Both the position numbers and the translations under genes were made by a program. Below the pieces are notes generated by a model. That model did not search any database. It was not told where the DNA came from and was given only the letters and a program-made list of their open reading frames with translations. DNA of 64,000 nucleotides from Streptosporangium sp. NBC_01495 (lineage in GTDB: Bacteria; Actinomycetota; Actinomycetes; Streptosporangiales; Streptosporangiaceae), in the NCBI RefSeq assembly GCF_036250735.1, contig NZ_CP109430.1:9424001-9488000 (forward strand). Reading direction: 5' to 3'. Of the stretch, positions 53,856 through 62,466 are shown piece by piece (the first letter of the stretch is position 1; each line of letters starts with the position of its first letter).

Positions 53856-54851
53856 ATGAGACGACCCACCCTGGAGGCTGTCGCCACCCGGGCCGGCGTG
53901 TCCAAGTCAACGGTCTCCAGGGTGGTGAACGGCGAGCCGACGGTCGCCACCGACATCCGCGACCTCGTCATGCGGGCGGTGAACGAGCTGGGTTACATCC
54001 CCAACCCCGCGGCGCGCAGCCTGGTCACCCGGCGCACCGACTCCATCGCGGTGATCGTCTCCGACCCGTCGGCCGGACTCGTCTCCGACGACCCGATGTT
54101 CTCCACGGTCGTGCGCGCGGCCAGCCGCGAGTTCGAGGCGGCGGGCAAGCAGGTCATGCTCATGCTCGCCGGCTCCGACGACGCCCGCGTGCGGGCCCGG
54201 CAGTTCGTGGCCGCCCGCCATGTGGACGCGGTCATGATCGTGTCGATGCACGGCGCCGACCCCCTGCCGGCGGCGCTCGCCGCCACGGGCGTCCCCCTCG
54301 TCTCCCACGGCAGGCCCGCCTCCCGGCTGGACGTACCGTGGGTCGACAACGACAACACCGGCGGGGCCGCCCAGGCGGTACGGCACCTGCTGGAACGGGG
54401 ACGGCGCCGGATCGCCACGATCTCCGGGCCGCTGGACATGTCCGCCGCCCAGGACAGGCTCGGCGCCTACCGCGAGGTCCTGAGCGAGACCGGACGGCGC
54501 TCGATCGTGGCCATCGGCGACTTCACCCGGATCTCGGGGGCCGAGGCCATGGCGCAACTGCTTGAGGACGACCCCGCACTGGACTCGGTGTTCGCCGCCA
54601 ACGACCTGATGGCGATCGGCGCCATGCGGGCGCTGCGCCGGGCGGGCCGACGGGTGCCCGATGACGTGGCGGTGGTGGGGTACGACGACATCGAGGCGGC
54701 CCTCTACACCGATCCCCCGCTCACCACGGTGCGCAGCCCCATGGGCGAGCAGGCCGCCGCCTCGGCCCGCCTGCTGCTCGGCCTGCTGAGAGGCGAGCCC
54801 GCGACCCCGGTGATCCTTCCGACCCAGCTCGTGGTCAGGGAGTCCAGCTAG
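53856..54851 (+). CDS. LacI-family transcriptional regulator
   Basis: A 331-residue repressor. The helix-turn-helix and hinge read RRPTLEAVATRAGVSKSTVSRVVNGEPTV (residues 2-30) and ELGYIPNPAARSLVTRRT. The effector domain is of the ribose-binding type, with VDNDNTGGAAQAVRHLLERG and VVGYDDIEAALYTDPPLTTV. It should bind the four operators in its own upstream region and repress both itself and the GH16 gene until a glucan oligosaccharide appears. The open frame extends 20 codons upstream without support. Confidence 0.92.
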   Translation: MRRPTLEAVATRAGVSKSTVSRVVNGEPTVATDIRDLVMRAVNELGYIPNPAARSLVTRRTDSIAVIVSDPSAGLVSDDPMFSTVVRAASREFEAAGKQVMLMLAGSDDARVRARQFVAARHVDAVMIVSMHGADPLPAALAATGVPLVSHGRPASRLDVPWVDNDNTGGAAQAVRHLLERGRRRIATISGPLDMSAAQDRLGAYREVLSETGRRSIVAIGDFTRISGAEAMAQLLEDDPALDSVFAANDLMAIGAMRALRRAGRRVPDDVAVVGYDDIEAALYTDPPLTTVRSPMGEQAAASARLLLGLLRGEPATPVILPTQLVVRESS

Positions 54852-55095
54852 CCGGAGTCCGGACGAGGCGCACGGCGTCCGGCCTGTTCCGACGGCACGA
54901 AAGCACCGGGAGACATCGGGTGAGGATCGGAAGCTCGGCAGCGAGAGCCACACCACTGACTTTTATCCGAATAATCATCCAAAAAATCCTTACAGACAAT
55001 AAACAACACCCATCTCGGATATGTGAGCCGATAGGGCGGCGGCCCGCCGAGCACATGCGGCGGGAAAATTCAATAATTTAGATATATCCCCGCCA
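54852..55095. other. AT-rich spacer before the collagen-like locus
   Basis: No gene is seen. From about 54955 the sequence is unusually AT-rich (TTTTATCCGAATAATCATCC, then AATTCAATAATTTAGATATA at 55068-55087), which is rare in this window and suits a promoter region. Confidence 0.5.
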
Positions 55096-55228
55096 TTGAC
55101 GAATCCGTTTAAACCTCGTTAACGAGGGCTGCGCTTTGCCGTGTCGATCATCGGGTAACTCCTGCTTGCCGCCACTATCGCGGTTTAAGCAATCTGGTTC
55201 CCTGGAATCACAAAAGACATGGAATGCG
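55096..55228 (+). promoter_or_regulatory. Promoter and 5' leader of collagen-like gene 1
   Basis: TTGACG at 55096-55101, then GTTTAAAC (55107-55114) and the perfect palindrome CCTCGTTAACGAGG (55114-55127). This 130-bp stretch is about 85-90% identical to the leader of collagen-like gene 2 (58633-58766). TTGACG-N17-TTAACG may be the promoter with the palindrome over its -10 part. Confidence 0.5.
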
Positions 55229-57988
55229 ATGACTTCTAGCGGTAGAAGACGGACTCACATTATTAATTCCGGCAAACGCGCTCGAAACTGGTCCGCCGCG
55301 ACAACAGCGATCGGCGCTATTCTGGCGCTTTCCTGCCAGGCACCGGCCGACGCCGTCGCGGGCATCACGGGAATCCCTTTCCTCAACGCCGGGACCACCG
55401 GCGACGAGACCGCTCCGGTTCGCAAGGCGGCCGGCGGATTCGACCATTCACGTGTCCATGTGATGGGGAACATCGCACGGAAGGGCTGCAAGTGCCGGAG
55501 GAAGCGCTGCTGGTGCCGCGACGGCCGTGACGGCCGTGACGGCGAGGACGGCGAGGACGGCGAGGACGGCCGTAATGGCCGTAATGGCCGTGACGGCGAG
55601 GACGGCCGTGACGGCGAGGACGGGCTGCCGGGAATCGGGCTGCCCGGTCCTCGCGGCCCTGCCGGTTCCACGGGTTCGGTGGGACCGGTGGGACCGGTGG
55701 GTCCAGCGGGCGGTCCCCCCGGCCCAACCGGGCCGGCGGGGCCTGCGGGACCGGCAGGACCGGCGGGGCCGCCCGGAGAGACCGGAGCCACCGGACCGGC
55801 AGGCGCCACGGGCGCGACCGGAGCGACGGGCGAGCCAGGAGCAGCGGGACCGGCGGGACCGACAGGAGCAAACGGCGCCCCCGGCGCCACGGGCCCGACA
55901 GGACCCGCAGGGCCCATCGGACCCGCCGGACCCGCCGGAGCGGACGGAGCGGACGGCCTTACAGGACCCGCGGGCCCCATCGGGCCTGCCGGGCCTACCG
56001 GGCCCGCTGGCCTCACAGGCCCGGCGGGAGCCGACGGCGCGGTAGGACCCGCAGGACCCATCGGACCGGTCGGCCCCACAGGATCAGCAGGCCCGGCAGG
56101 ACCGGCAGGAACCGACGGCGCAATCGGACCAGCAGGACCCACCGGCCTCACAGGCCCAGCGGGAGCCGACGGCGCGGCCGGCCCGATCGGACCCACCGGA
56201 CCAGCAGGACCCATCGGACCCACAGGCCCGGCAGGCCGAGCAGGCCTGGCAGGCCTGGCAGGCCTGGCAGGAGCAGCCGGCGCGATCGGACCAGCAGGAC
56301 CAGCAGGACCAGCAGGAGCAGACGGCGCCGTCGGACCCGCAGGACCCGCAGGACCCGCAGGAGCAGACGGCGCGGCCGGACCCGCAGGACCCGCAGGACC
56401 CGCAGGACCCGCAGGACCCGCAGGACCCGCAGGACCCGCAGGAGCGGAAGGTCCGGCAGGAGCCGACGGCGCGGCCGGACCAGCAGGACCCACCGGCCTC
56501 ACAGGCCCAGCGGGAGCCGACGGCGCGGCCGGACCCGCAGGCCCAGCGGGAGCGGAAGGATCCGCAGGCCCAGCGGGAGCCGACGGCGCGATCGGACCGG
56601 CAGGACCCGCAGGACCGGCGGGAGCGGAAGGACCGGCAGGAGCCGACGGCGCGGCCGGACCAGCAGGACCCACCGGCCTCACAGGCCCAGCGGGAGCCGA
56701 CGGCGCGGCCGGACCCGCAGGCCCAGCGGGAGCGGAAGGATCCGCAGGCCCAGCGGGAGCCGACGGCGCGATCGGACCGGCAGGACCCGCAGGACCGGCG
56801 GGAGCGGAAGGACCGGCAGGAGCCGACGGCGCGGCCGGACCAGCAGGACCCATCGGTCTCACAGGCCCAGCGGGAGCCGACGGCGCGGCCGGACCCGCAG
56901 GCCCAGCGGGAGCGGAAGGATCCGCAGGCCCAGCGGGAGCCGACGGCGCGGCCGGACCGGCAGGACCCGCAGGCCCAGCGGGAGCTGATGGCGCCGTCGG
57001 ACCCGCAGGACCCGCAGGAGCGGAAGGTCCGGCAGGAGCGGAAGGTCCGGCAGGAGCGGAAGGTCCGGCAGGAGCCGACGGCGCGGCCGGACCCGCAGGC
57101 CCAGCGGGAGCGGAAGGATCCGCAGGCCCAGCGGGAGCCGACGGCGCGATCGGACCGGCAGGACCCGCAGGACCGGCGGGAGCGGAAGGACCGGCAGGAG
57201 CCGACGGCGCGGCCGGACCCGCAGGCCCAGCGGGAGCGGAAGGATCCGCAGGCCCAGCGGGAGCCGACGGCGCGATCGGACCGGCAGGACCCGCAGGACC
57301 GGCGGGAGCGGAAGGACCGGCAGGAGCCGACGGCGCGGCCGGACCAGCAGGACCCATCGGTCTCACAGGCCCAGCGGGAGCCGACGGCGCGGCCGGACCC
57401 GCAGGCCCAGCGGGAGCGGAAGGATCCGCAGGCCCAGCGGGAGCCGACGGCGCGGCCGGACCGGCAGGACCCGCAGGCCCAGCGGGAGCTGATGGCGCCG
57501 TCGGACCCGCAGGACCCGCAGGAGCGGAAGGTCCGGCAGGACCAGCAGGCCCGGCGGGAGCGGACGGCGCGGTGGGACCCATCGGCCTGACCGGAACCAC
57601 CGGGGCCACCGGCCCCGCAGGCGCGGACGGCGCGGTAGGACCGGCCGGACCCGCAGGACCGGCGGGGCCGGCGGGACCAGCGGGGCCCATCGGCCTGACC
57701 GGAGCCACCGGAGCGACGGGGCCCGCGGGGCCGAGCATCCTGATCACCATGCAGGCCGTCGAGGGAACGGCGACTCTCGTTCCTCCGGGCACGACGGTGA
57801 CCGTTCTCGGTGGCATATGCCCGGTGGGCACGCTCGCCGTCGCCGGAGAGTGGAGTGGCAGCGCCCTGGGGGTCGACGTGACGGCCTCCGAGTCGGTGGT
57901 CGGCAACCGATGGAGTGTCACATTCGCCAACGGCGGAGCGCTCTCACCCCTCGTGACGGTCTCCAGCTCATGTATGGGGCCCGCGTAA
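55229..57988 (+). CDS. Secreted collagen-like (Gly-X-Y) protein 1
   Basis: A 919-residue protein. A signal peptide (ATTAIGAILALSCQAPADA|V) and about 50 linker residues lead to a Cys cluster, GCKCRRKRCWC. An uninterrupted Gly-X-Y domain follows (residues about 98-836, some 245 triplets). It starts with charged RDG/EDG/RNG triplets and continues with GPA, GAD, GAE and GPI. The last 83 residues (ITMQAVEGTATLVPPGTTVT... VSSSCMG) form a non-collagen cap that could trimerise. It contains 180-bp and shorter DNA repeats. No sortase motif is seen. The ATG at 55229 is set by alignment with the paralogue. Likely a surface or spore-coat filament; function unproven. Confidence 0.87.
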   Translation: MTSSGRRRTHIINSGKRARNWSAATTAIGAILALSCQAPADAVAGITGIPFLNAGTTGDETAPVRKAAGGFDHSRVHVMGNIARKGCKCRRKRCWCRDGRDGRDGEDGEDGEDGRNGRNGRDGEDGRDGEDGLPGIGLPGPRGPAGSTGSVGPVGPVGPAGGPPGPTGPAGPAGPAGPAGPPGETGATGPAGATGATGATGEPGAAGPAGPTGANGAPGATGPTGPAGPIGPAGPAGADGADGLTGPAGPIGPAGPTGPAGLTGPAGADGAVGPAGPIGPVGPTGSAGPAGPAGTDGAIGPAGPTGLTGPAGADGAAGPIGPTGPAGPIGPTGPAGRAGLAGLAGLAGAAGAIGPAGPAGPAGADGAVGPAGPAGPAGADGAAGPAGPAGPAGPAGPAGPAGPAGAEGPAGADGAAGPAGPTGLTGPAGADGAAGPAGPAGAEGSAGPAGADGAIGPAGPAGPAGAEGPAGADGAAGPAGPTGLTGPAGADGAAGPAGPAGAEGSAGPAGADGAIGPAGPAGPAGAEGPAGADGAAGPAGPIGLTGPAGADGAAGPAGPAGAEGSAGPAGADGAAGPAGPAGPAGADGAVGPAGPAGAEGPAGAEGPAGAEGPAGADGAAGPAGPAGAEGSAGPAGADGAIGPAGPAGPAGAEGPAGADGAAGPAGPAGAEGSAGPAGADGAIGPAGPAGPAGAEGPAGADGAAGPAGPIGLTGPAGADGAAGPAGPAGAEGSAGPAGADGAAGPAGPAGPAGADGAVGPAGPAGAEGPAGPAGPAGADGAVGPIGLTGTTGATGPAGADGAVGPAGPAGPAGPAGPAGPIGLTGATGATGPAGPSILITMQAVEGTATLVPPGTTVTVLGGICPVGTLAVAGEWSGSALGVDVTASESVVGNRWSVTFANGGALSPLVTVSSSCMGPA
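56453..56940. repeat. 180-bp tandem repeats inside collagen-like gene 1
   Basis: The block at 56461-56640 is repeated base for base at 56641-56820 and again, with few changes, from 56821. Each copy encodes 60 residues, exactly 20 Gly-X-Y triplets. Shorter 126-bp derivatives recur at about 57080-57320, and the 56821-type block recurs at 57320-57480. The near identity indicates recent unequal crossing-over. Confidence 0.92.
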
Positions 57989-58632
57989 GGGCTCGTGTTC
58001 ACCGCGGTGGCGGCGTGATCCAGCCCTCCGTACGAGAGCCCTCCATCGAGAGTCCTCCGTACGAGCCTCCGTACGAGAGTTCTCTTGGGCAGTGTGAGTG
58101 GATTCGGTCGCTCACGGTGACGGGCGGTCGAGGTGGAGGGGTTTCGTCCGGGGATGGATACCGGATGGCTGTGGCCGGATCACGCCATCGCCGGTGGGCG
58201 GCGAGCCCCTCGACGGGAACCGCGGTCGACGGGGATCGCCTACGTTGGCGGTCTCGTCGGCGGTCTCGTCGTCCGTTCACCGGCGGTGCGCCGGATCGGT
58301 CCCTCCCCGTCCGGCGATCGCTCGAAAAAATGATCACCGGAAACAGGCATGGGGGCCGCCGAGCGGTGTGGTCCACTCCAGCTCATTGCGAGACCGCCCA
58401 GACGGCCGGGAATCCGGCCGGCCCCGACGGCGCGGAAAGCGGTGTGGAGCGTCCGGCCCGGATCGGAAAGTCGTCGGCGAAACCGTAGTGATCTCACCGC
58501 GGGCCACGGTCGGTGAATCACACCAAAATTCTCGCGACGCCCAAGAAATCCGAATTCCGGCGATTAATCACAGAGCAGGAGGCCTCTGGAAAACATGGCT
58601 TTCAAGCTCAACAACCTGGACACATTCCCATC
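57989..58632. other. Spacer between the two collagen-like genes
   Basis: Short CTCCGTACGAG repeats occur at 58026-58076, right after gene 1. The rest shows no gene with a ribosome site. No clear terminator for gene 1 was found. Confidence 0.5.
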
Positions 58633-58766
58633 GTTGACGAATACGTTTAAACCTCGTTAACCAGGTCCGAGCTTTGCCGTGTCGATCATCGGGTAACTCC
58701 TGCTTGCCGCCACCGTCGCGGTTTAAGCAATCCGATTCCCTGGAATCACAAAAGACATGGAATGCT
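58633..58766 (+). promoter_or_regulatory. Promoter and 5' leader of collagen-like gene 2
   Basis: TTGACG, CGTTTAAAC and CCTCGTTAACCAGG (58652-58665, one mismatch from the gene 1 palindrome) are followed by the same leader, including GTGTCGATCATCGGGTAACT and TAGCGGTA around the start. Conservation at non-coding positions marks functional sequence. Confidence 0.5.
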
Positions 58767-60155
58767 ATGACTTCTAGCGGTAAAAGACGGGCTCAAACCA
58801 TTAATTCCGGCAAATACGCTCGAAACTGGTCCGTCGCAACAACAGCAATCGGTGCCATTCTGGCACTTTCCTGCCAGACGTCGGCCAACGCCGTGACCGA
58901 TACCACGGGCACCATTCTTCTCAATACGCGAGACGCCGGCAGCGAGACCGTTCCGGTTCGGAGAATGACCGGCGCGCTGGACGACGTGCGTGTGCCCCCG
59001 ATGAGAACCCTGGGCCAGAAAAACTGCAAGTGCCAGGGGCAGCTGAACTGCGTGTGCGACCGCGACCGTCCCGGCAGGAACAACCGGGACAGCGGAAAGA
59101 GCAGGAGCGGCCGGGACAGCGGAAAGAAATCGTCGAGCCTCGGGCTGCCGCCGGAATCCCCGACCCCGGTGGACCCCACCAAAACGAGCCTTCCGGACGG
59201 CCCGCTCGGATCACTCGGCCCTGCGGGGCCGGAAGGACCCGCAGGGCCGGCGGGCCCGGCAGGCGCCAAGGGAGTCGCCGGTCCCGCCGGACCGACGGGA
59301 GCGACAGGGGCGAAGGGCGACACCGGCGCCCCAGGCGTGCCGGGGGCGCCGGGCCCGGCGGGCGCGATGGGACCCGCGGGCGCGACGGGTGCCACGGGCC
59401 CTGCCGGGCCTGCGGGTACGGCCGGACTCGCAGGCCCGGCCGGACCCGAAGGACTCACCGGACCGATCGGGCCGATCGGACCCGAAGGACCGGCGGGACC
59501 CCAAGGACTCACGGGACCGATCGGACCGATCGGACCCGAAGGACCGGCGGGCCCCGAAGGACCCGAAGGACCGGCGGGCCCCATCGGGCCGGAAGGACCG
59601 GCAGGACCGGCGGGACCCGAAGGAGCCACCGGCGCCCCCGGGCCCGCGGGAACGGACGGCGCGGCGGGACCCGTCGGCCCGGCGGGCGAACCGGGTGCCA
59701 CCGGACCGGTGGGACCGACCGGTGCCACGGGAGCCGCGGGCGTGCCGGGCGCGGCCGGTCCGGAGGGACCCGTAGGACCGGCGGGCCCCGCGGCGCCGAC
59801 GTCCGCCGTGTCCGTGTCGTACCTGCTCTCCGAACCGATCACCGCGTCGGTTCGGAACGACGGGACGGCACAACTCCGCGACCCGCGAACGACTCCACCC
59901 TGGCACAGCCTTTCGAAGATCCCCGGTCATCCCACCGATGTGGTGGACGTCACGACGACGATCCTCCAGGACGGCGCCCTTCCGTACCTTCACCTCACGG
60001 TCCAGAATTCGGCCGGTCAGGTCGCCCGGACGAGGTGTCTTCTCGGACGACCGGTTCCGCTGACGGGGGGCTTCTACGCTCCCGGGACGCCTCTCGGGCC
60101 TTCCGCGTACCCCGCGAACTGCGACAGGTTCACCAACGAGACACCTCCGCTCTGA
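58767..60155 (+). CDS. Secreted collagen-like (Gly-X-Y) protein 2
   Basis: A 462-residue paralogue of collagen-like protein 1. The first 45 residues (MTSSGKRRAQTINSGKYARN...) are closely similar, with signal cleavage near TSANA|V. A Cys cluster (NCKCQGQLNCVC) follows, then a basic Ser/Arg/Gly linker. The Gly-X-Y domain is short (residues about 150-342) and richer in GPE/GPI than GPA. The C-terminal domain (120 residues, SVSYLLSEPITASVRNDG... CLLGRPVPLTGGFYAPG) is unrelated to that of protein 1. It has a terminator. Two paralogues with different caps suggest a hetero-assembly or two layers. Confidence 0.85.
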   Translation: MTSSGKRRAQTINSGKYARNWSVATTAIGAILALSCQTSANAVTDTTGTILLNTRDAGSETVPVRRMTGALDDVRVPPMRTLGQKNCKCQGQLNCVCDRDRPGRNNRDSGKSRSGRDSGKKSSSLGLPPESPTPVDPTKTSLPDGPLGSLGPAGPEGPAGPAGPAGAKGVAGPAGPTGATGAKGDTGAPGVPGAPGPAGAMGPAGATGATGPAGPAGTAGLAGPAGPEGLTGPIGPIGPEGPAGPQGLTGPIGPIGPEGPAGPEGPEGPAGPIGPEGPAGPAGPEGATGAPGPAGTDGAAGPVGPAGEPGATGPVGPTGATGAAGVPGAAGPEGPVGPAGPAAPTSAVSVSYLLSEPITASVRNDGTAQLRDPRTTPPWHSLSKIPGHPTDVVDVTTTILQDGALPYLHLTVQNSAGQVARTRCLLGRPVPLTGGFYAPGTPLGPSAYPANCDRFTNETPPL

Positions 60156-60201
60156 AGGACTTCGGAGCCCGACGGGACGAGTGCCTGACGGGATAGCGGA
60201 A

Positions 60202-60235
60202 AACGCCGTGCCCGGCACCGGCCGGGTACGGCGTT
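60202..60235 (+). terminator. Terminator of collagen-like gene 2
   Basis: AACGCCGTGCCCGGC (60202-60216) pairs with 60221-60235 with one G-T pair, loop ACCG, 46 bp after the stop. Confidence 0.8.
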
Positions 60236-60315
60236 CGCCATGTCGAATCCCTCGAACGCACCTGGCCGTACAGTGCCCCGCGAGCACACGGCGCGCACGC
60301 GGGCCGTGGAGCGCG

Positions 60316-60717
60316 TCAGTTCCGGGCGAGGACGAGCCGCGAGGGGTCCTCGCTGGGCAGCGGGACGCGGAGGCGACGCCTGGCGGCGACCGCCCGGCAC
60401 ACGGCGGTGCCCGCGTTCGCGCCCAGCGCGACGACGACGAACAAGCCGAGGCGGAGCAGGTCCGGCCTGCCGAAGCTGAGCTCCCCGGCACCGTTGACCA
60501 GGAATCCGGTACCGAAGAACCATGCCATGACGGCCGTCACCAGCGCGACCCCGGCCCGGACCCCGCAGGCGGCGTAGGCGCACACGGCGATCGCCATGAT
60601 CAGTACGCGGCCGGCGACCTCAGCCGGAGCGAGGAGCAGCGAGGCGGTCGCGGCCGTGGCGACGACGGTGACGAACCCCCCGGCGAGCGAGAATCCCACC
60701 GGTTCGGACTCGAACAT
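60316..60717 (-). CDS. Small four-helix membrane protein
   Basis: A 133-residue hydrophobic protein with four membrane helices (FSLAGGFVTVVATAATASLLL; GRVLIMAIAVCAYAACGV; GVALVTAVMAWFFGTGFLVNG; LGLFVVVALGANAG) and a basic C-terminal tail. It resembles short DUF4118-like sensor-domain helices, but no family is certain. The ATG at 60715-60717 is chosen because AAAGG lies about 8 bp before it; a GTG three codons up is possible. Confidence 0.6.
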   Translation of the reverse strand: MFESEPVGFSLAGGFVTVVATAATASLLLAPAEVAGRVLIMAIAVCAYAACGVRAGVALVTAVMAWFFGTGFLVNGAGELSFGRPDLLRLGLFVVVALGANAGTAVCRAVAARRRLRVPLPSEDPSRLVLARN

Positions 60718-60901
60718 CGCACTCACGCCTTTCACAAAACGGACATTCGTTGCGGAACGGGCAACTGCCGGGGAACAGGTCTCCGCCCCTCCATGAAATC
60801 CCGGGAAATGCCCGCAGACCAATGTCGATATGCTTTCTTCACCCTTTCACTACGTTCGTTTACGCTGTTCCTCACCCGCCGCCGGCCCCGTGGGCCGGTT
60901 C

Positions 60902-61190
60902 CTACAGGCCCACGTCGCGGCGCATCAGGTCCTGTTCCACCTCCCGGCGGACGAGCAGCCTCGCCCGGCCGTTGTGCACGGCGACGACCGGCGGCCTGCC
61001 CATGAGGCTGTAGGTCGAGGCCATCGAGTGGTGGTAGGCCCCGGTGGCCGCCAGCGCGAGGAGGTCACCCGGGCGCAGGTCGGCGGGGAGCGGGACGTCC
61101 TCCGCGATCGTGTCGCCCGTCTCGCAGTGGTGGCCGACGACCGTGAACGAGCGCGGCCCCTCGCGGGAGACCCGTCCGGCGAGCCGTACG
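60902..61190 (-). pseudogene. lysA: Diaminopimelate decarboxylase C-terminal remnant
   Basis: The minus strand encodes VVGHHCETGDTIAEDVPLPA, RPGDLLALAATGAYHHSMAS and PPVVAVHNGRA, the C-terminal PLP-decarboxylase block of LysA (G-x-x-C-E-x-x-D and GAYxxSMASxYN). The frame is cut at about 61190 by the end of the TnpB element. The N-terminal 330-370 residues are not found on the other side of the element, so the rest was lost, not merely separated. Confidence 0.82.
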
Positions 61191-61330
61191 GTTTGACATC
61201 CACTCCGCCCTAAGAGACGGAGATTCCGGTCTGCCGCGTGTGCGGCTCCTGGCGGGTTCCTGCTTCGTCGCGCGGTGCCGGGATCGCTCCCGGTCCTACC
61301 CGCGCTCCACAGTCGTTTAGCCTCTCCGCC
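61191..61330 (-). ncRNA. Putative omega (reRNA) guide RNA at the TnpB right end
   Basis: In IS605-type elements the 3' part of tnpB and the right end are transcribed as a guide RNA whose spacer is the flanking DNA. Here the right-end hairpin (61203-61222) contains the tnpB stop codon in its loop. The adjacent lysA sequence (61190 downward, CGTACGGCTCGCCGG) would be the guide. The extent is a guess. Confidence 0.4.
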
Positions 61331-62433
61331 TGCCCGGCGGCGAGAATGTTGATCGCCGCGTTGACGTCCCGGTCGTGGCCGGCCCCGCAGGGGCAGGTCC
61401 ACGACCGGACGTTCAACGGCATCGAGGTGGCAATGGTCCCGCAGGCCGAGCACAACTTCGACGACGGAAACCAGCGGTTGATCTTGCCGAAGTGGCGGCC
61501 ATACCTGACAGCTTTGTACTCCAGCATGGCGACGAACTGCGACCAGCCCGCATCATGCACACTCTTGGCCAGCCTCGTGCGCGCCATGCCGGACACGGCG
61601 AGATCCTCCACGTACACCGCTTGGTTGTCGCGGATCAACGTGGTGGACAACTTATGGGCGAAGTCGCGGCGGGTATCGGTCACCTTGGCGTACGCCCTGG
61701 CGACCCTGAGCTTGGCCTTGGCCCGGTTCGCCGACCCCTTCTGCGTGCGGCTCAGCGCCTTGTGCGCCCTGCGCAGCTTTTTGGCCGCCCGCCGCAGAAA
61801 ACGCGGGCTGGCCACCTTCCGACCATCCGAGGTGATCGCGAAATGGGTGAGACCCAGATCGATGCCGATCTCGGAGTCCGTCTGCGGCAGCGCCTCCCCG
61901 GTCGCTTCGACGACGAACGACGCGAAGTAGCGGCCCGCCGAATCCTTGACCACCGTCACCGACGACGGGTCCGAGGGCAAAGACCGCGACCAGCGCACCT
62001 CCACCTCGCCGATCTTCGGCAGCCGGAGTTTCCCCCCTGTTGTCACCGCGAACCGGGCGTTCCTGGTGAACCGGATCGCCTGCCGGGAATCCTTGCGGGA
62101 TCGGAACCGGGGTGGCGCGATCGTGCGGCCCTTCCGCTTCCCGGACAGGGAGGCGAAAAAGTTGCGGTAGGCGGTGTTCAGATCCGCGAGCGCCTGCTGC
62201 AAGACCACCGCCGACACCTCGCCCAGCCACGCCCGCTGCGGCGTCGCCTTGGCCCGCGTGATGACCTGCTTGGACAACTCCCCGTCCGAGATGTACGGCA
62301 AGCCCCGTATCCGGGCATCCCGCCGGATGCACAGCCCGTCGTTGAACACCGTCCGCGGGCACCCGAACGCCCGCGCCAGCGCTTGACGCTGACCCGGCGA
62401 CGGGTAAAGGCGGAAGTTGTACCTGAGCTGCAC
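61210..62433 (-). CDS. tnpB: RNA-guided nuclease TnpB
   Basis: A 407-residue TnpB of the OrfB/IS605 type. RuvC motifs are intact: Asp192 in GIDLGLTHFA, Glu276 in YVEDLAVSGM and Asp354/356 in GHDRDVNAAINIL. The zinc finger has Cys328, Cys331, Cys347 and Cys349. The N-terminal helix-turn-helix (YNFRLYPSPGQRQALARAFG) is complete. Start is GTG at 62431-62433 (VQLRYNF). It should be catalytically active. It lies between a lysA tail and an antitoxin stub. Confidence 0.93.
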   Translation of the reverse strand: MQLRYNFRLYPSPGQRQALARAFGCPRTVFNDGLCIRRDARIRGLPYISDGELSKQVITRAKATPQRAWLGEVSAVVLQQALADLNTAYRNFFASLSGKRKGRTIAPPRFRSRKDSRQAIRFTRNARFAVTTGGKLRLPKIGEVEVRWSRSLPSDPSSVTVVKDSAGRYFASFVVEATGEALPQTDSEIGIDLGLTHFAITSDGRKVASPRFLRRAAKKLRRAHKALSRTQKGSANRAKAKLRVARAYAKVTDTRRDFAHKLSTTLIRDNQAVYVEDLAVSGMARTRLAKSVHDAGWSQFVAMLEYKAVRYGRHFGKINRWFPSSKLCSACGTIATSMPLNVRSWTCPCGAGHDRDVNAAINILAAGQAERLNDCGARVGPGAIPAPRDEAGTRQEPHTRQTGISVS

Positions 62434-62466
62434 GGATCAATTGTGCGCCCCTGTGCCCTGGCGTGC

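Larger units (their letters stand above)
61191..62440 (-). mobile_element. IS200/IS605-type TnpB-only element
   Basis: It spans from the right-end hairpin next to the lysA remnant to the TTGAT next to the TnpB start. No TnpA is present. The right end (minus strand) reads GGAATCTCCGTCTCTTAGGG then CGGAGTGGATGTCAAAC, with the stem CTCCGTC/GGCGGAG (61222-61203). TTGAT at 62440-62436 would be the target-adjacent motif if this follows the ISDra2 rule. The boundaries are inferred. Confidence 0.65.

Noticed and set aside
55255..58002. 915-codon Pro/Ala-rich minus-strand frame opposite collagen-like gene 1
   Set aside because: Gly-X-Y codons read backwards give Pro-Ala repeats; the plus strand has the signal peptide, start conserved with its paralogue, and cap domain.
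57989..58632. Plus-strand frames between the collagen genes as a third secreted protein
   Set aside because: Arg/Gly-rich, no signal peptide or ribosome site, and short DNA repeats inside.
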